Origin: an uncultured Dysosmobacter sp.
GTDB taxonomy: Bacteria; Bacillota; Clostridia; Oscillospirales; Oscillospiraceae
DNA: 64,000 nt
Direction: 5' to 3'
Assembly (NCBI GenBank): GCA_947625655.1
Contig: CANQPD010000013.1
Location: forward strand, 1-64,000
Positions within the stretch are counted from its first letter, which is position 1. Every line of letters begins with the position of its first letter. A program made the translations under genes and the position numbers. Shown here one piece after another: positions 48,091-56,835 of the stretch. The notes below the pieces were generated by a model. The model was given only the letters and a program-made list of their open reading frames with translations. It did no database searches and had not been told where the DNA came from.

Positions 48091-48285
48091 ACGGCCCAAC
48101 AGGTAATCCGTGGTCACGTCGAAGTAATCCGCCAAGGCCACCAATCCCTCGTAATCAGGCCGGCGGTCTCCGCCCTCGTAATGTTGATAGGAGCGGAGCT
48201 TTATTTTCAGAAAATCGGCCATTGTCTGCTGGGTAACAGACCTTTCTTTGCGCAATTCCTGTAATCTTTCAGCAAATTTTATCAT
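48073..48285 (-). CDS. XRE-family repressor (Cro/CI type)
   Basis: A 70-residue single-domain HTH protein: IKFAERLQELRKERSVTQQTMADFLKIKLRSYQHYEGGDRRP, then DYEGLVALADYFDVTTDYLLGRS. It is divergent from the DUF6809-like gene, with two palindromic operators between them, which it probably binds. Its last codons overlap the end of the repeat block to the left. Confidence 0.9.
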   Translation of the reverse strand: MIKFAERLQELRKERSVTQQTMADFLKIKLRSYQHYEGGDRRPDYEGLVALADYFDVTTDYLLGRSDSRS

Positions 48286-48303
48286 AAATTATCCCCATAC
48301 CCC

Positions 48304-48353
48304 TTGACACGACCAAATTGGTCGTTTATTATAGACATGACCAAGTTGGTCGT
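48304..48353 (+). promoter_or_regulatory. Consensus promoter with two palindromic operators
   Basis: TTGACA (48304-48309), 17-nt spacer, TATTAT (48327-48332) on the plus strand. ACGACCAAATTGGTCGT (48309-48325) fills the spacer and ATGACCAAGTTGGTCGT (48337-48353) follows the start point. Core of both: GACCAA-n-TTGGTC. This is the likely binding site of the divergent XRE repressor. Confidence 0.88.
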
Positions 48354-48367
48354 AAGGAGGCATTTCT

Positions 48368-48616
48368 ATGACTGAACTGATGCAGGTCTTATACGACTAC
48401 ACCCTGAACACCGGTTTCACAGCCATCCTGTCCTGCGAGGAATACCGTTCCCTGAACGCCCTGCTGGACCGCTTAGGCGGCAGGCTCCGCCAGGAGCTGG
48501 CCGCCGACACCTGGGACACCCTGACAAAATACCAGGACGCGCTGGCGGAACAGCGGGACACGGAACTGGAAGCCATGTTCCGCGCCACCTACGCCATGTG
48601 CAAAGAGCTGCGGTAA
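48368..48616 (+). CDS. DUF6809-like small helical protein
   Basis: An 82-residue helical protein (MTELMQVLYDYTLNTGFTA ... EAMFRATYAMCKELR) that resembles DUF6809 proteins as I recall them. AAGGAGG lies 7 nt before ATG 48368. It is under a strong, operator-flanked promoter. With a single-domain XRE repressor opposite, it resembles a small regulated module, but its role is unknown. It converges on the beta-CASP gene with 3 nt between. Confidence 0.65.
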   Translation: MTELMQVLYDYTLNTGFTAILSCEEYRSLNALLDRLGGRLRQELAADTWDTLTKYQDALAEQRDTELEAMFRATYAMCKELR

Positions 48617-48619
48617 GCC

Positions 48620-50218
48620 TTACGCCTCCCACTTCTCCAGCAGCTGCCGCAGCTGGTCGGCGAACCGGGCCAGGGACTTGTTGTCCCGGCCCTTGCTGCG
48701 CTTGATGGACGCCATGAGCATCTCGCCCACGGCCACCAGCCGCTCGTAAGCGGAGCTGGTCCGCACGCCGCCCACCTTGGCTTTGCGCTCCGGCAGATAG
48801 CCGGGGGCCAGCTGTTTATTGGCCGCCAGGTCGTAGACCTCGGTATACTGAGGGGCGTGGGCCTCAAATCCCATGTTGTTCAGCGTCTGGGCGAAGAAAG
48901 GCGCCACCTCCCGGTCGCCGTGGACCACGAAGACATGCTCCGGCCTGGGGTTCTGGAAATCCGCGATCCAGCTGATGAGATGGTCCCGGTCCGCATGGGA
49001 GGAAAGGCCCTTGAAATTCACGATCTTTGCGTGAACGGCGATGTCCTCGCCGAAGAGCTTGACGTTCTGGGCCCCCTCCAGGAGCTGTCGGCCCAGGGTG
49101 CCCTCCCCCTGATAGCCCACGAACACCACGGTGCACTCCGGCCGCCAGAGGTTGTGCTTCAGGTGGTGGCGGATGCGGCCCGCGTCGCACATGCCGGAGG
49201 CGGAGATGATGACCTTGGGGGTGCGGTCCTCGTTGAGGAGCTTGGACTCCTCGCTGGTCTCCGTCATCCGCAGGTTGGTGAAGTTGAACATGTGGGTGCC
49301 GTCCTTCACCAGCTTCATGGCGTCGTCGTCCAGATAGCCGTGGAGGTTTCCGGTGAAGATGGTGGTGGCCCGCTTGGCCAGGGGGGAGTCGATGTACACC
49401 GGGAAATCCGGGTTGGACTTCACCAGCCCCGCGTCCTTGATCTCCCGGATGAAGTACAGCAGCTCCTGGGTGCGGCCCACGGCGAAGGAGGGGATGATGA
49501 CGTTGCCGCCTTTGGCGATGGTCTCGTCGATGATCTTCGCCAGGTCGTCGGTGTAGCTCCAGACCTCGGTGTGGTTGCGGTCGCCGTAGGTGGACTCCAT
49601 GACCACGTAGTCCGCGCCGTGGAAGTGGACGGGGTCCCGGATGATGGGCTGCTTGATGTTGCCCAGGTCGCCGGAGAAGACGATCCGCTTTTTCACATCC
49701 CCCTCTGTCAGCTCCATGGCGATGCAGGACGAGCCCAGCAGGTGGCCCGCGTCCACAAATTCCACCTCCACGCCCGGGCACAGGTCGATGACCTGGCCGT
49801 ACTCACAGGTGGTCAGGAATTCCTTCACCCGCAGGGCGTCTTCCAAGGTGTACAGCGGCTCCACACGGGGCGCGCCGGAGCGCTCGCCCTTGCGGTTTTT
49901 CCACTCGGCGTCGGACTCCTGGATGTGGGCGGAGTCCTGGAGCATGATGTCCAGCAGCTCCGCCGTCAGCCGGGTGGTGAGGATGCGGCCCTGGAAGCCC
50001 TGCTTCACCAGCATGGGGATGCGGCCGGAGTGGTCGATGTGGGCGTGGGTCACCAGCACATAGTCGATGGTATTGGCCGCGAAGGGAAACTCGGCGTTGG
50101 AAACCTCGTCCCGTCCCTGCTGCAAGCCGCAGTCCACCAGGATGCGCTTTCCGTTCACTTCCAGGCAGTGACAGCTGCCGGTAACGCATTGGTCGGCGCC
50201 GAAAAAGCTGAGCTTCAT
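48620..50218 (-). CDS. Metallo-beta-lactamase/beta-CASP ribonuclease-like protein
   Basis: A 532-residue protein of the CPSF73/Ysh1-type MBL-beta-CASP family (related to RNase J and KH-CPSF). Zn motifs are THAHIDHSGRIP, DAGHLLGS, FSGDLG and the C-terminal SSHADRD; the beta-CASP insertion has TYGDRNH, IPSFAVGRTQELLYFI, SASGMCDAGRIRHHL. The C-terminal 70 residues are basic. It should cut RNA, but whether as endo- or exonuclease is not clear. AAGGAGG lies before ATG 50218; a promoter is at 50265-50293. Confidence 0.9.
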   Translation of the reverse strand: MKLSFFGADQCVTGSCHCLEVNGKRILVDCGLQQGRDEVSNAEFPFAANTIDYVLVTHAHIDHSGRIPMLVKQGFQGRILTTRLTAELLDIMLQDSAHIQESDAEWKNRKGERSGAPRVEPLYTLEDALRVKEFLTTCEYGQVIDLCPGVEVEFVDAGHLLGSSCIAMELTEGDVKKRIVFSGDLGNIKQPIIRDPVHFHGADYVVMESTYGDRNHTEVWSYTDDLAKIIDETIAKGGNVIIPSFAVGRTQELLYFIREIKDAGLVKSNPDFPVYIDSPLAKRATTIFTGNLHGYLDDDAMKLVKDGTHMFNFTNLRMTETSEESKLLNEDRTPKVIISASGMCDAGRIRHHLKHNLWRPECTVVFVGYQGEGTLGRQLLEGAQNVKLFGEDIAVHAKIVNFKGLSSHADRDHLISWIADFQNPRPEHVFVVHGDREVAPFFAQTLNNMGFEAHAPQYTEVYDLAANKQLAPGYLPERKAKVGGVRTSSAYERLVAVGEMLMASIKRSKGRDNKSLARFADQLRQLLEKWEA

Positions 50219-50264
50219 AGTGGGTCCTCCTTATTTAGAATCGTGTGGGCGTCTTTTCAGGTTT

Positions 50265-50293
50265 ATTGTAACACGGGACGCGGAAAAGCACAA
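50265..50293 (-). promoter_or_regulatory. Promoter of the MBL/beta-CASP gene
   Basis: TTGTGC (50288-50293), 17-nt spacer, TACAAT (50265-50270) on the minus strand, 47 nt before the start codon. The remainder of 50294-50490 shows no other feature. Confidence 0.65.
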
Positions 50294-50492
50294 TCGACGA
50301 TTTGGGGCAAATGTCTGGTTTCTCGCCGGAAATGCGCGAAAAGGCCCGGCAGTTCAGCGATCCCCCCATCGGCGCGGCCTGACCCGCACGGGCCGTGCAT
50401 GGAGCATAACAGCGGCGCCGTATGGATGGGCCTTGCCGCGCGGAAGGTACAGAAGGAAAAGGATAAAGCAAAATAAATCTGATGTAAAAAGT

Positions 50493-50516
50493 GGGAACAT
50501 CGTTTCCGATGTTCCC
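50493..50516 (-). terminator. Terminator of the 170-residue membrane protein gene
   Basis: GGGAACATCG, GAAA loop, CGATGTTCCC on the minus strand, then ACTTTTTAC. It is about 75 nt after the stop at 50590. Confidence 0.85.
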
Positions 50517-50589
50517 GCCCTGCCTTTTTATTACATTTGTCATCTTTAAAAATAACGTTTCCCTTTGCTTCGTCAAATTTCGAGACTCC

Positions 50590-51102
50590 TCATTTTATAA
50601 TAAACTCCGCTGCCAAAAAATGAGGCGTTCCGTCCTTCGCTTTCATTTCCAAAACCGCGCGGTAAAGGCCGGCTTTCAAGCGAGTCCCATAATAATCATA
50701 CTTTTGCACAATACTCCCTTCCAAAGCGGAACCTTCTGCTCCGCCCAACGCAAATTCAATCGTTGTAAAAGGAAAGGTATCCTGCGTATAACTCAACCGA
50801 TACCATTGACCATCAACATTGCATTCAAGATATTCAAAGGTATTCGGTGCTTCACCATCCTGAATAAAGTAATATACATTTTCGGAATCGGCCGTTACTT
50901 TCCATCTGATTGTATATCCCCGAAAAGGAGACCAAGACGGTTCATCTATCGTCAGTTCAAATCCGTCAATCTGATTGACAGGATAAGAAACCGGTTCACC
51001 AAGTGCGGGATATTCCGCTGTGACTTTCAAAGTAAGCCAAACCCCGCCAGCGCAAAGAGCAATGAAAAGGAGTAAGGCAAGCCACCCGCGGTATCGTTTC
51101 AT
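50590..51102 (-). CDS. Membrane-anchored protein with Ig-like outside domain
   Basis: A 170-residue protein with one N-terminal span (WLALLLFIALCAGGVWLTL, about 7-25) and an outside beta-sandwich-like domain (FELTIDEPSWSPFRGYTIRWKVTADSEN, then YYGTRLKAGLYRAVLEMKAKDGTPHF). The L-x-x-G-x-Y-R pattern near the end resembles bacterial Ig-like domains of Clostridia lipoproteins. ATG 51102 is preferred (AAAGGGGC upstream). Function unknown. Confidence 0.7.
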   Translation of the reverse strand: MKRYRGWLALLLFIALCAGGVWLTLKVTAEYPALGEPVSYPVNQIDGFELTIDEPSWSPFRGYTIRWKVTADSENVYYFIQDGEAPNTFEYLECNVDGQWYRLSYTQDTFPFTTIEFALGGAEGSALEGSIVQKYDYYGTRLKAGLYRAVLEMKAKDGTPHFLAAEFIIK

Positions 51103-51274
51103 CAGTTCAGCCCCTTTCCCGTTCATTTTATTATACAGGAATGCTGGTGAACAAACAAGGGAAAAATTCGTTCTCATCCTTGGCCATTAAAGGACATTCT
51201 CAATAGAAATGATAAATCCGAACTACATTACCCACCTGGATCACATAGTTCGGATTATCATTGTTTGTACCAAG

Positions 51275-51575
51275 GCGGTAAACATACTATCCAAATCCGA
51301 GCCAAGCCCAAACCGCAGTCCAGCGAAGCGCGTGCGGTTTGGAAACGAAGAAACAGTACGTCCGGCGTATGAGAAAAGCCCTAAGGCATTTCTCATCGCC
51401 TTAGGGCTTTTTCTGAGCTGTATCAAGGCGTTAAAAATACTATTTTTACCGTCTCATCCCCCCAACCGCGAACCCAGCGAAGCGGATCGCGGTTGGAAGC
51501 GAAGAAAAAGTACGTCCGGCGATGAAAAGGCCCTAAGGCCTTTTCATCGCCTTAGGGCTTTTTCTGAGCTGGTCG
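51275..51575. repeat. Tandem pair of about 150-nt structured repeats
   Basis: Units 51275-51423 and 51424-51575 share GTACGTCCGGCG, AAGCCCTAAGG/CCTTAGGGCTTTTTCTGAGCTG and AGCGAAGCG in the same order. Each contains one outer hairpin (AACCGC ... GCGGTT type) and one terminator-like hairpin (GCCCTAAGGC ... GCCTTAGGGC then five T). No ORF is conserved between units, so they look like a non-coding repeat. The rest of 51103-51274 shows nothing I can name. Confidence 0.65.
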
Positions 51576-51595
51576 GAGTGTAATTATAGGACTTA
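51570..51595 (-). repeat. tRNA-3'-end-like direct repeat R1
   Basis: TGGTCGGAGTGTAATTATAG and six more bases occur here and, identical over 26 nt, at 53146. Read on the minus strand it ends CACTCCGACCA, like the acceptor strand and CCA of a tRNA, preceded by AAGTCCT as in a T-arm. Confidence 0.7.
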
Positions 51596-51648
51596 AAGAA
51601 ATGTAGTAATATCAACGGTTTGCAGGCCGTTGGCAAGAGGCTTTGTTC

Positions 51649-52993
51649 TTAAATTGTACGATCAAGAACGGTGACTTGTGTAATCACATCACGCAGACGA
51701 TCAGAGCCAACCATATATTCCAGTACATCATCAGCGGTCTCAAAGCACCTAGTGGAGGACGGTTGATCCCAAATGTAAATATTTATTTTTCCCATGGCAT
51801 GAGATATTCCATATTTTCGGTCATCCCAAACAAATTCAATCTCTGCACCGCGCTTCATACTCCACTTAAAATCACTAATAGTCTTAAATCGATTTTCCTC
51901 TGGCGCACTAGTATCATAGATTATAGATGGCATGAGTTTCCTCCAAATAAAACATTTCAAGAAGTCAGAGCCGATTCCATTGATAGGATCACTCCAGCTG
52001 GGAAATCCGGTCATAGGATCATATGTAATGATATGCCCATGCGGATTATGATGAATGTTGCCATTTCCGTGTGTGGAGTAATGGATTTCCTTGATTGCTT
52101 TCCCATCGTCACCGATCAAGGTCTCTGTTTTTTCTCCGCGTTTGGAATAGGCGACTTTAATTTCGCCCGGCGTGCCGCTTAAACGGCTATCTTTTGCTTG
52201 GGTGGGCCGCCATTTTCCGCCGTATGCGCTGCCGCCGCCTTTTCCGATCAGGTATGCCTCTATTGTATCACAAGATTTGCGGTATGCGCCATCAATTTTG
52301 AATGCCTCCAGATTTTCTTTCTGAAAGCTCCGTTCATAGCTCATGTATTTCCATGAACTGCGCTCATAATCCACATATACGATGTCTCCCTGCATTTCAG
52401 GAAACGGCGTGTTGTAACAAATGATCTTCTCCGGCTCAATCCGCCGCAGCATCTCATTGTAGCCAGCCATGAACCACTCTTTCTGGTCGCGGCTATTATC
52501 ATGTTCGGATGCCATATAGGTGGAGACAGCAACAACGCTACCTTTTTCAATCCCCTCAAAGCAAAAATCGAACGTGGATTCATCGCCCCAGTTTACCGTG
52601 GGAATGACACGGATTCCTTTGCTGGCCCAGTAAGCGCCGCACCAGCGGTTGCGGAACACGTTGTAAAGCTGCATAACTGGGGCCATCTCCAAATACATAC
52701 TGAAATCAGGGGGACAGTACCGCCCGATAGCGAGACAACTTCTCAATATCGCTGTCAGGATTCTTCCATACCCGCTCAAAACGGTAGTCATAGAGGAAAA
52801 AGTGCACCATGCGGTCAAGGTGATTTTGATCCTCCAGATGGGTTTTGTCGAATCCGATGAGCAGAAGATCGTCAAAGTCACCAGATTTTTCCTGAAACTT
52901 TGGAATTATGGGAATTTGCAGTTTTCCTTTGCCGGGAAACTGGTTGTGGAGCAGGGATTGGCTGGTACGGTAATTGTAATGTTCTTCGGTCAT
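51649..52993 (-). pseudogene. DUF4417-type gene, copy 1, frameshifted
   Basis: The N-terminal part (from ATG 52993, MTEEHYNYRTSQSLL to YRAVLSP) and the rest (DFSMYLEMAPVMQLY on) are in different frames. Copy 2 has one G fewer at the join, and the join here is GGGGG (52709-52713), so a one-base gain in a G run broke it. The protein would have about 447 residues: a DUF4417 domain (GFDKTHLEDQNHLDRMVHF, WCGAYWASKGIRVIPTVNWG), a linker KGGGSAYGGKWRP, a His-rich part (IHYSTHGNGNIHHNPHGHI) and an 80-residue tail. If the G run slips it could still be expressed. Confidence 0.8.
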
Positions 52994-53145
52994 ATGGAAC
53001 CTCATGTACATAGTAAGGAACAAATCCTTCTATATGCAGGTTCTAAATCACAAAAAGTTGCACATTTCCATGCAACAATAATTATGACTATTCGGAAATG
53101 AGAAATATAAATAAAAAATCAGTGAGTCCTATAAGGACTCACCGA

Positions 53146-53171
53146 TGGTCGGAGTGTAATTATAGGACTTA
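53146..53171 (-). repeat. tRNA-3'-end-like direct repeat R2
   Basis: Identical to R1 over 26 nt. It is followed, on the minus strand, by a terminator-like hairpin GTGAGTCC-n4-GGACTCAC and a T run (53115-53142), which resembles what follows a tRNA. The distances R1-R2 (1576 nt) and R2-tRNA-Pro 3' end (1570 nt) are nearly equal. Confidence 0.7.
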
Positions 53172-53223
53172 GAAAAATCCAGTCATATCAGTGTTTTAGC
53201 GCAGCAAGCAAGAGGTTCTTATC

Positions 53224-54573
53224 TCAAATTGTACGATCCAAAACTGTAACACGTGTAATCACATCACGCAAGCGGTCTGAACCAACCATATACTCCAACG
53301 CATCATCAGCGGTGTCAAAGCAGCATTCCGTTTCAGGATGATTCCAAACATAGATTGTGATTTTATCATCTGTCCCATATCGGATAATGCCATAATGAAT
53401 GCCGTTCCATTCGATTTCTACTTCTCCACCACATTTCATGCACCACTTGAAATCGCTGATCGATTTAAAGCGGTTATCTTCCAATGAGTTTTGGGATTTT
53501 AAAATGTGATAGGACATGTCACACCTCCAATATGACTTGAAATCAGGAATATCTCCATCCCAATAGTTTTCTGCTTTACCCCAGTTTGGTCGGTTTCCTT
53601 CCCATGAAATCCTATGGTCGTGAGGAATAGAATGTTGTTTGGGACTGCCATGATCTGAATAGTGCCGCTCCTTGACTGCCCTTCCGTCTGCACCGATCAT
53701 AGTTTCTCTTAAATTCCCGCTACGATCTGTTGTGCGGTTGATGCTGCCAGGTTCACCTATAAAACGTCCATCATCCGGCTTAGAAGGTTTCCATTCTCCG
53801 CCATAGGCACTACCGCCGCCCTTGCCAATGAGGTACGGCTCTATTGTATCACGATTATTACTGTATGTGCCGCCAATTTTAAAGGCATCCAAATCTTCAC
53901 GATGGAAACTACGTTCATAGTTCATATACCGCCAGGAACTGCGTTCGTAATCCACATAGATAATGTTGCCCTGCATTTCGGGAAACGGTGTATTGTAGCA
54001 AATGATTTTTTCCGGCTCAATGCGCCGCAGCATCTCGTTGTATCCAGCCATGAACCACTCTTTTTGATCCTGGCGGTTGTCGTGTTCGGACGCCATGTAG
54101 GTGGAGACAGCCACCACACTGCCTTTTTCGATCCCGTCAAAGCAGAAATCGAACGTGGATTTATCGCCCCAGTTGACGGTGGGAATGACCCGGAGCCCTT
54201 TGGATGCCCAGTAAGCGCCGCACCAACGATTACGAAATACATTGTAAAGCTGCATGACAGGCGCCATTTCCAGGTACATACTGAAATCCGGCGACAGCAC
54301 TGCACGGTACCGGGACAGTTTTTCAATGTCGTTGTCTGGGTTCTTCCAGACCCGCTCGAAGCGATAGTCATATAGGAAGAAGTGTACCATGCGGTCGAGG
54401 TGATTCTGGTCCTCCAGGTGGGTTTTGTCAAAACCGATCAACAAAAGATCATCAAAATCTCCGGGCCTTTCTTGGAACTTAGGAATGATGGGGATTTTTA
54501 ACTTTCCTTTGCCGGGAAACTGGTTGCGAAGCAGCGTCTGACTCGTTCGGTAGTTGTAGTTTTCTTCGGTCAT
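53224..54573 (-). CDS. DUF4417-type protein, copy 2, with His-rich C-terminal part
   Basis: A 449-residue protein. The DUF4417 domain (about 20-220) has DDLLLIGFDKTH, RYRAVLSPDFSMYLEMAPVMQ and NWGDKSTFDFCFDGIEKGSV. A linker YLIGKGGGSAYGGEWKP leads into a part with GADGRAVKERHYSDHGSPKQHSIPHDH (about 305-335, metal or nuclease-like His pattern). The last 80 residues (FKSISDFKWCMKCGGEVEI ... VGSDRLRDVITRVTVLDRT) form another small domain, almost the same in copy 1. DUF4417 occurs mainly on phages and elements. AGGAGG (54580-54585) precedes ATG 54573. Function unknown; a polymorphic-toxin-like make-up is only a suggestion. Confidence 0.75.
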   Translation of the reverse strand: MTEENYNYRTSQTLLRNQFPGKGKLKIPIIPKFQERPGDFDDLLLIGFDKTHLEDQNHLDRMVHFFLYDYRFERVWKNPDNDIEKLSRYRAVLSPDFSMYLEMAPVMQLYNVFRNRWCGAYWASKGLRVIPTVNWGDKSTFDFCFDGIEKGSVVAVSTYMASEHDNRQDQKEWFMAGYNEMLRRIEPEKIICYNTPFPEMQGNIIYVDYERSSWRYMNYERSFHREDLDAFKIGGTYSNNRDTIEPYLIGKGGGSAYGGEWKPSKPDDGRFIGEPGSINRTTDRSGNLRETMIGADGRAVKERHYSDHGSPKQHSIPHDHRISWEGNRPNWGKAENYWDGDIPDFKSYWRCDMSYHILKSQNSLEDNRFKSISDFKWCMKCGGEVEIEWNGIHYGIIRYGTDDKITIYVWNHPETECCFDTADDALEYMVGSDRLRDVITRVTVLDRTI

Positions 54574-54582
54574 ATGGAACCT

Positions 54583-54620
54583 CCTGTATGTAGTAAGGAA
54601 CAAGTCCTTCTACATACAGG
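54583..54620 (-). promoter_or_regulatory. Leader hairpin touching the ribosome site of DUF4417 copy 2
   Basis: CCTGTATGTAG (54620-54610 on the minus strand) pairs perfectly with CTACATACAGG (54593-54583), with AAGGA/TCCTT pairing inside. The 3' arm covers the first bases of AGGAGG (54580-54585). Copy 1 has the same structure with several mismatches. Confidence 0.65.
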
Positions 54621-54690
54621 CTCCCAAACAACGAAAGTTGCGCATTTCTGTGCGACGACATGAGAAATTTTACAAATTGGTAATAAAAAT

Positions 54691-54714
54691 CGGAGCATCC
54701 CGAAGGACACTCCG
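54691..54714 (-). terminator. Terminator of tRNA-Pro
   Basis: Minus-strand CGGAGTGTCC, TTCG, GGATGCTCCG (one mismatch), then ATTTTTATT, right after the tRNA CCA end. Confidence 0.8.
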
Positions 54715-54715
54715 A

Positions 54716-54791
<76 letters not shown>

Positions 54792-54917
54792 ATGCATGTT
54801 TTTTGCTTTTTGAAGTCAGCTTATATATATTAGCACGACTTTCCACAAAACGCAAGCCCTATTTTCAAATTTTTTAAAAATTTTTGTGGGCTGGCCGGAG
54901 GTCCCCAAAATTTTCTC

Positions 54918-54946
54918 TTGACAAGCCGCTTTTCTTCCTGTATTTT
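54918..54946 (+). promoter_or_regulatory. Promoter of the leucine operon
   Basis: TTGACA (54918-54923), 17-nt spacer, TATTTT (54941-54946). Confidence 0.85.
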
Positions 54947-54952
54947 AGTGTT

Positions 54953-55251
54953 CAACAGCAAAATGAACAGATACGATGACAGGGAGAAAGTCTTTTCAGG
55001 ACGCTTCAGAGAGCTGCCGGACGGTGCGAGGCAGCGCAGATGGGAAAGACGTCACTGGCCCTCGAGTATTTCCGCTGAGACCGTTTTGGTTTAGGCGGAA
55101 ACGGGTTTCCTCACCGTTACCAGAGAGGCGGGATTCGCGCGGCGACGCCGTGCCGATGCCGGGAGCGGGCATTTGATATGCCAATGAGAGTGGTACCGCG
55201 GAAGTTCAGGCTTTCGTCTCTTCTAAATGGAGGGGACGAAGGCTTTTTTTG
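54953..55251 (+). promoter_or_regulatory. T-box riboswitch leader of leuA
   Basis: The conserved T-box TGAGAGTGGTACCGCGG (55185-55201) is followed by a terminator stem (GCTTTCGTCTC ... GGGACGAAGGC, about 55209-55243) and seven T. Upstream, AGAGAG with GGTGC and the paired arms near 55005-55090 fit stem I. CTC in GCCCTCGAG (55059-55065) is a plausible Leu specifier. Uncharged tRNA-Leu should bind and turn on leuACDB. The specifier is inferred from the genes downstream. Confidence 0.92.
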
Positions 55252-55294
55252 TTGTATGATGACAAATTCGAGATAAGAGCAGGAGGAACCAACC

Positions 55295-56809
55295 ATGAAG
55301 CGCATCAAAATTTTTGACACGACCCTGAGAGACGGCGAGCAGTCCCCCGGCTGCAGCATGAACCTCTCCGAAAAGATCGAAATGGCCAGGCAGCTGGAAA
55401 AGCTGGGCGTGGACGTGATCGAGGCCGGCTTTGCCATCGCGTCTCCCATGGACCACAAGAGCGTCCAGGCCATTGCCGGGGCCGTGACCAACTGCACGGT
55501 GGCCTCTCTGGCCCGCTGCGCCAAGGGCGACATCGACGCCGCCTGGGACGCGGTGAAGAATGCCAAACATCCCCGCATCCACGTCTTCCTGGCCACCAGC
55601 GACATCCATATGGAGTATAAGCTGCGGATGACCCGGGAGCAGGTATTGGAGCGCATCAGCGAGATGGTGGCCTACGCCAAGAGCTTCTGCGACGACATCG
55701 AGTTCTCCGCCGAGGACGCCTCCCGGTCTGACTGGGCGTTCCTGGCCCAGTGCTACTCCAACGCCGTGGCCGCCGGCGCCACCACGCTGAACGTGCCCGA
55801 CACCGTGGGCTACTCCACCCCCCAGGAGATGGCGGACCTGATCACCTATCTCCGGGAGAACATCGCGGGCGTTGAGAATACGGACATCTCCGTCCACTGC
55901 CACAACGACCTGGGGATGGCCGTGGCCAATTCCCTGGCCTGCGTCAAGGCCGGCGCCACCCAGGTGGAGTGCACCGTCAACGGCATCGGCGAGCGGGCGG
56001 GCAACGCCAGCCTGGAGGAGCTGGCCATGGCCCTCAAGACCCGGCGGAGCTACTATGACGCGGAGACCGGCATCAACACCAAGCAGATCTACCGCTCCAG
56101 CAAGCTTCTCAGCAACATCACCGGCGTGCCCATCGCCCCCAGCAAGGCCATTGTGGGCGCCAACGCCTTTGCCCACGAGTCCGGCATCCACCAGCACGGC
56201 GTGCTGGCCAACGCCCAGACCTATGAGATCATGACCCCCGCCGAGGTGGGCGTGCCCCAGAACACCATGGTGCTGGGCAAGCACTCCGGCAAGCACGCCC
56301 TGCGGGAGAAGCTGGAGACCATGGGCTACGAGCTGACCGACGCGGAGCTGGAGGCCGTCTTCGCCCGCTTCAAGACCCTGGCGGACAAGAAGAAGAACAT
56401 CACCGGCTCCGATCTGGAGGCCCTGGTGCTCCACCGCCGCAACAACACCCACGGCGCCTGCCGCCTGGTCAGCCACGTCATCAACGCCGGCGACGGCGTG
56501 CCCAACACCTCCTGCATCAAGCTCAAGCGGGACGACGAGGTGCTGGAGGAGGTGGCCATCGGCTCCGGCCCCCTGGACGCCTCCTTCAAGGCCATCAACC
56601 GGATGCTGGGCATGGACATCAAGCTGGAGAGCTTCAGCCTGAACGCCGTCACCGACGGCGAGGACGCCATCGGCGAGGCCGTGGTGAAGCTGGAGGACCC
56701 CAGCAACGGCGAATCCTACACCGGCACAGGCCTGTCCACGGACATCATCGAGTCCTCTATCCGGGCCTATGTCAACGGCATCAACAAGATCATGGAAGCA
56801 AACGCCTGA
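55295..56809 (+). CDS. leuA: 2-isopropylmalate synthase
   Basis: A 504-residue LeuA: acetyl-CoA plus 2-oxoisovalerate to 2-isopropylmalate, the first committed step of leucine synthesis. The TIM-barrel has [28 protein letters not shown] (metal-binding HxH) and the [10 protein letters not shown] loop. The C-terminal regulatory LeuA-dimer domain (about 380-504) is complete, so Leu feedback is expected. AGGAGG precedes ATG 55295. It is the first gene of the operon behind the T-box. Confidence 0.98.
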   Translation: MKRIKIFDTTLRDGEQSPGCSMNLSEKIEMARQLEKLGVDVIEAGFAIASPMDHKSVQAIAGAVTNCTVASLARCAKGDIDAAWDAVKNAKHPRIHVFLATSDIHMEYKLRMTREQVLERISEMVAYAKSFCDDIEFSAEDASRSDWAFLAQCYSNAVAAGATTLNVPDTVGYSTPQEMADLITYLRENIAGVENTDISVHCHNDLGMAVANSLACVKAGATQVECTVNGIGERAGNASLEELAMALKTRRSYYDAETGINTKQIYRSSKLLSNITGVPIAPSKAIVGANAFAHESGIHQHGVLANAQTYEIMTPAEVGVPQNTMVLGKHSGKHALREKLETMGYELTDAELEAVFARFKTLADKKKNITGSDLEALVLHRRNNTHGACRLVSHVINAGDGVPNTSCIKLKRDDEVLEEVAIGSGPLDASFKAINRMLGMDIKLESFSLNAVTDGEDAIGEAVVKLEDPSNGESYTGTGLSTDIIESSIRAYVNGINKIMEANA

Positions 56810-56835
56810 CCGTGAGGAAATAAGGAGATAAGACA

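Noticed and set aside
48857-50476. 539-residue plus-strand frame over the beta-CASP gene
   Set aside because: Antisense shadow of a gene with complete Zn motifs.
51209-51583. 124-residue plus-strand frame in the repeat pair
   Set aside because: It runs through both non-coding repeat units, lacks a ribosome site, and the sequence is not conserved in frame between the units.
51570-53171. R1 and R2 as intact tRNA genes
   Set aside because: Only the 3' part resembles a tRNA; no anticodon arm or matching 5' acceptor strand is present upstream.
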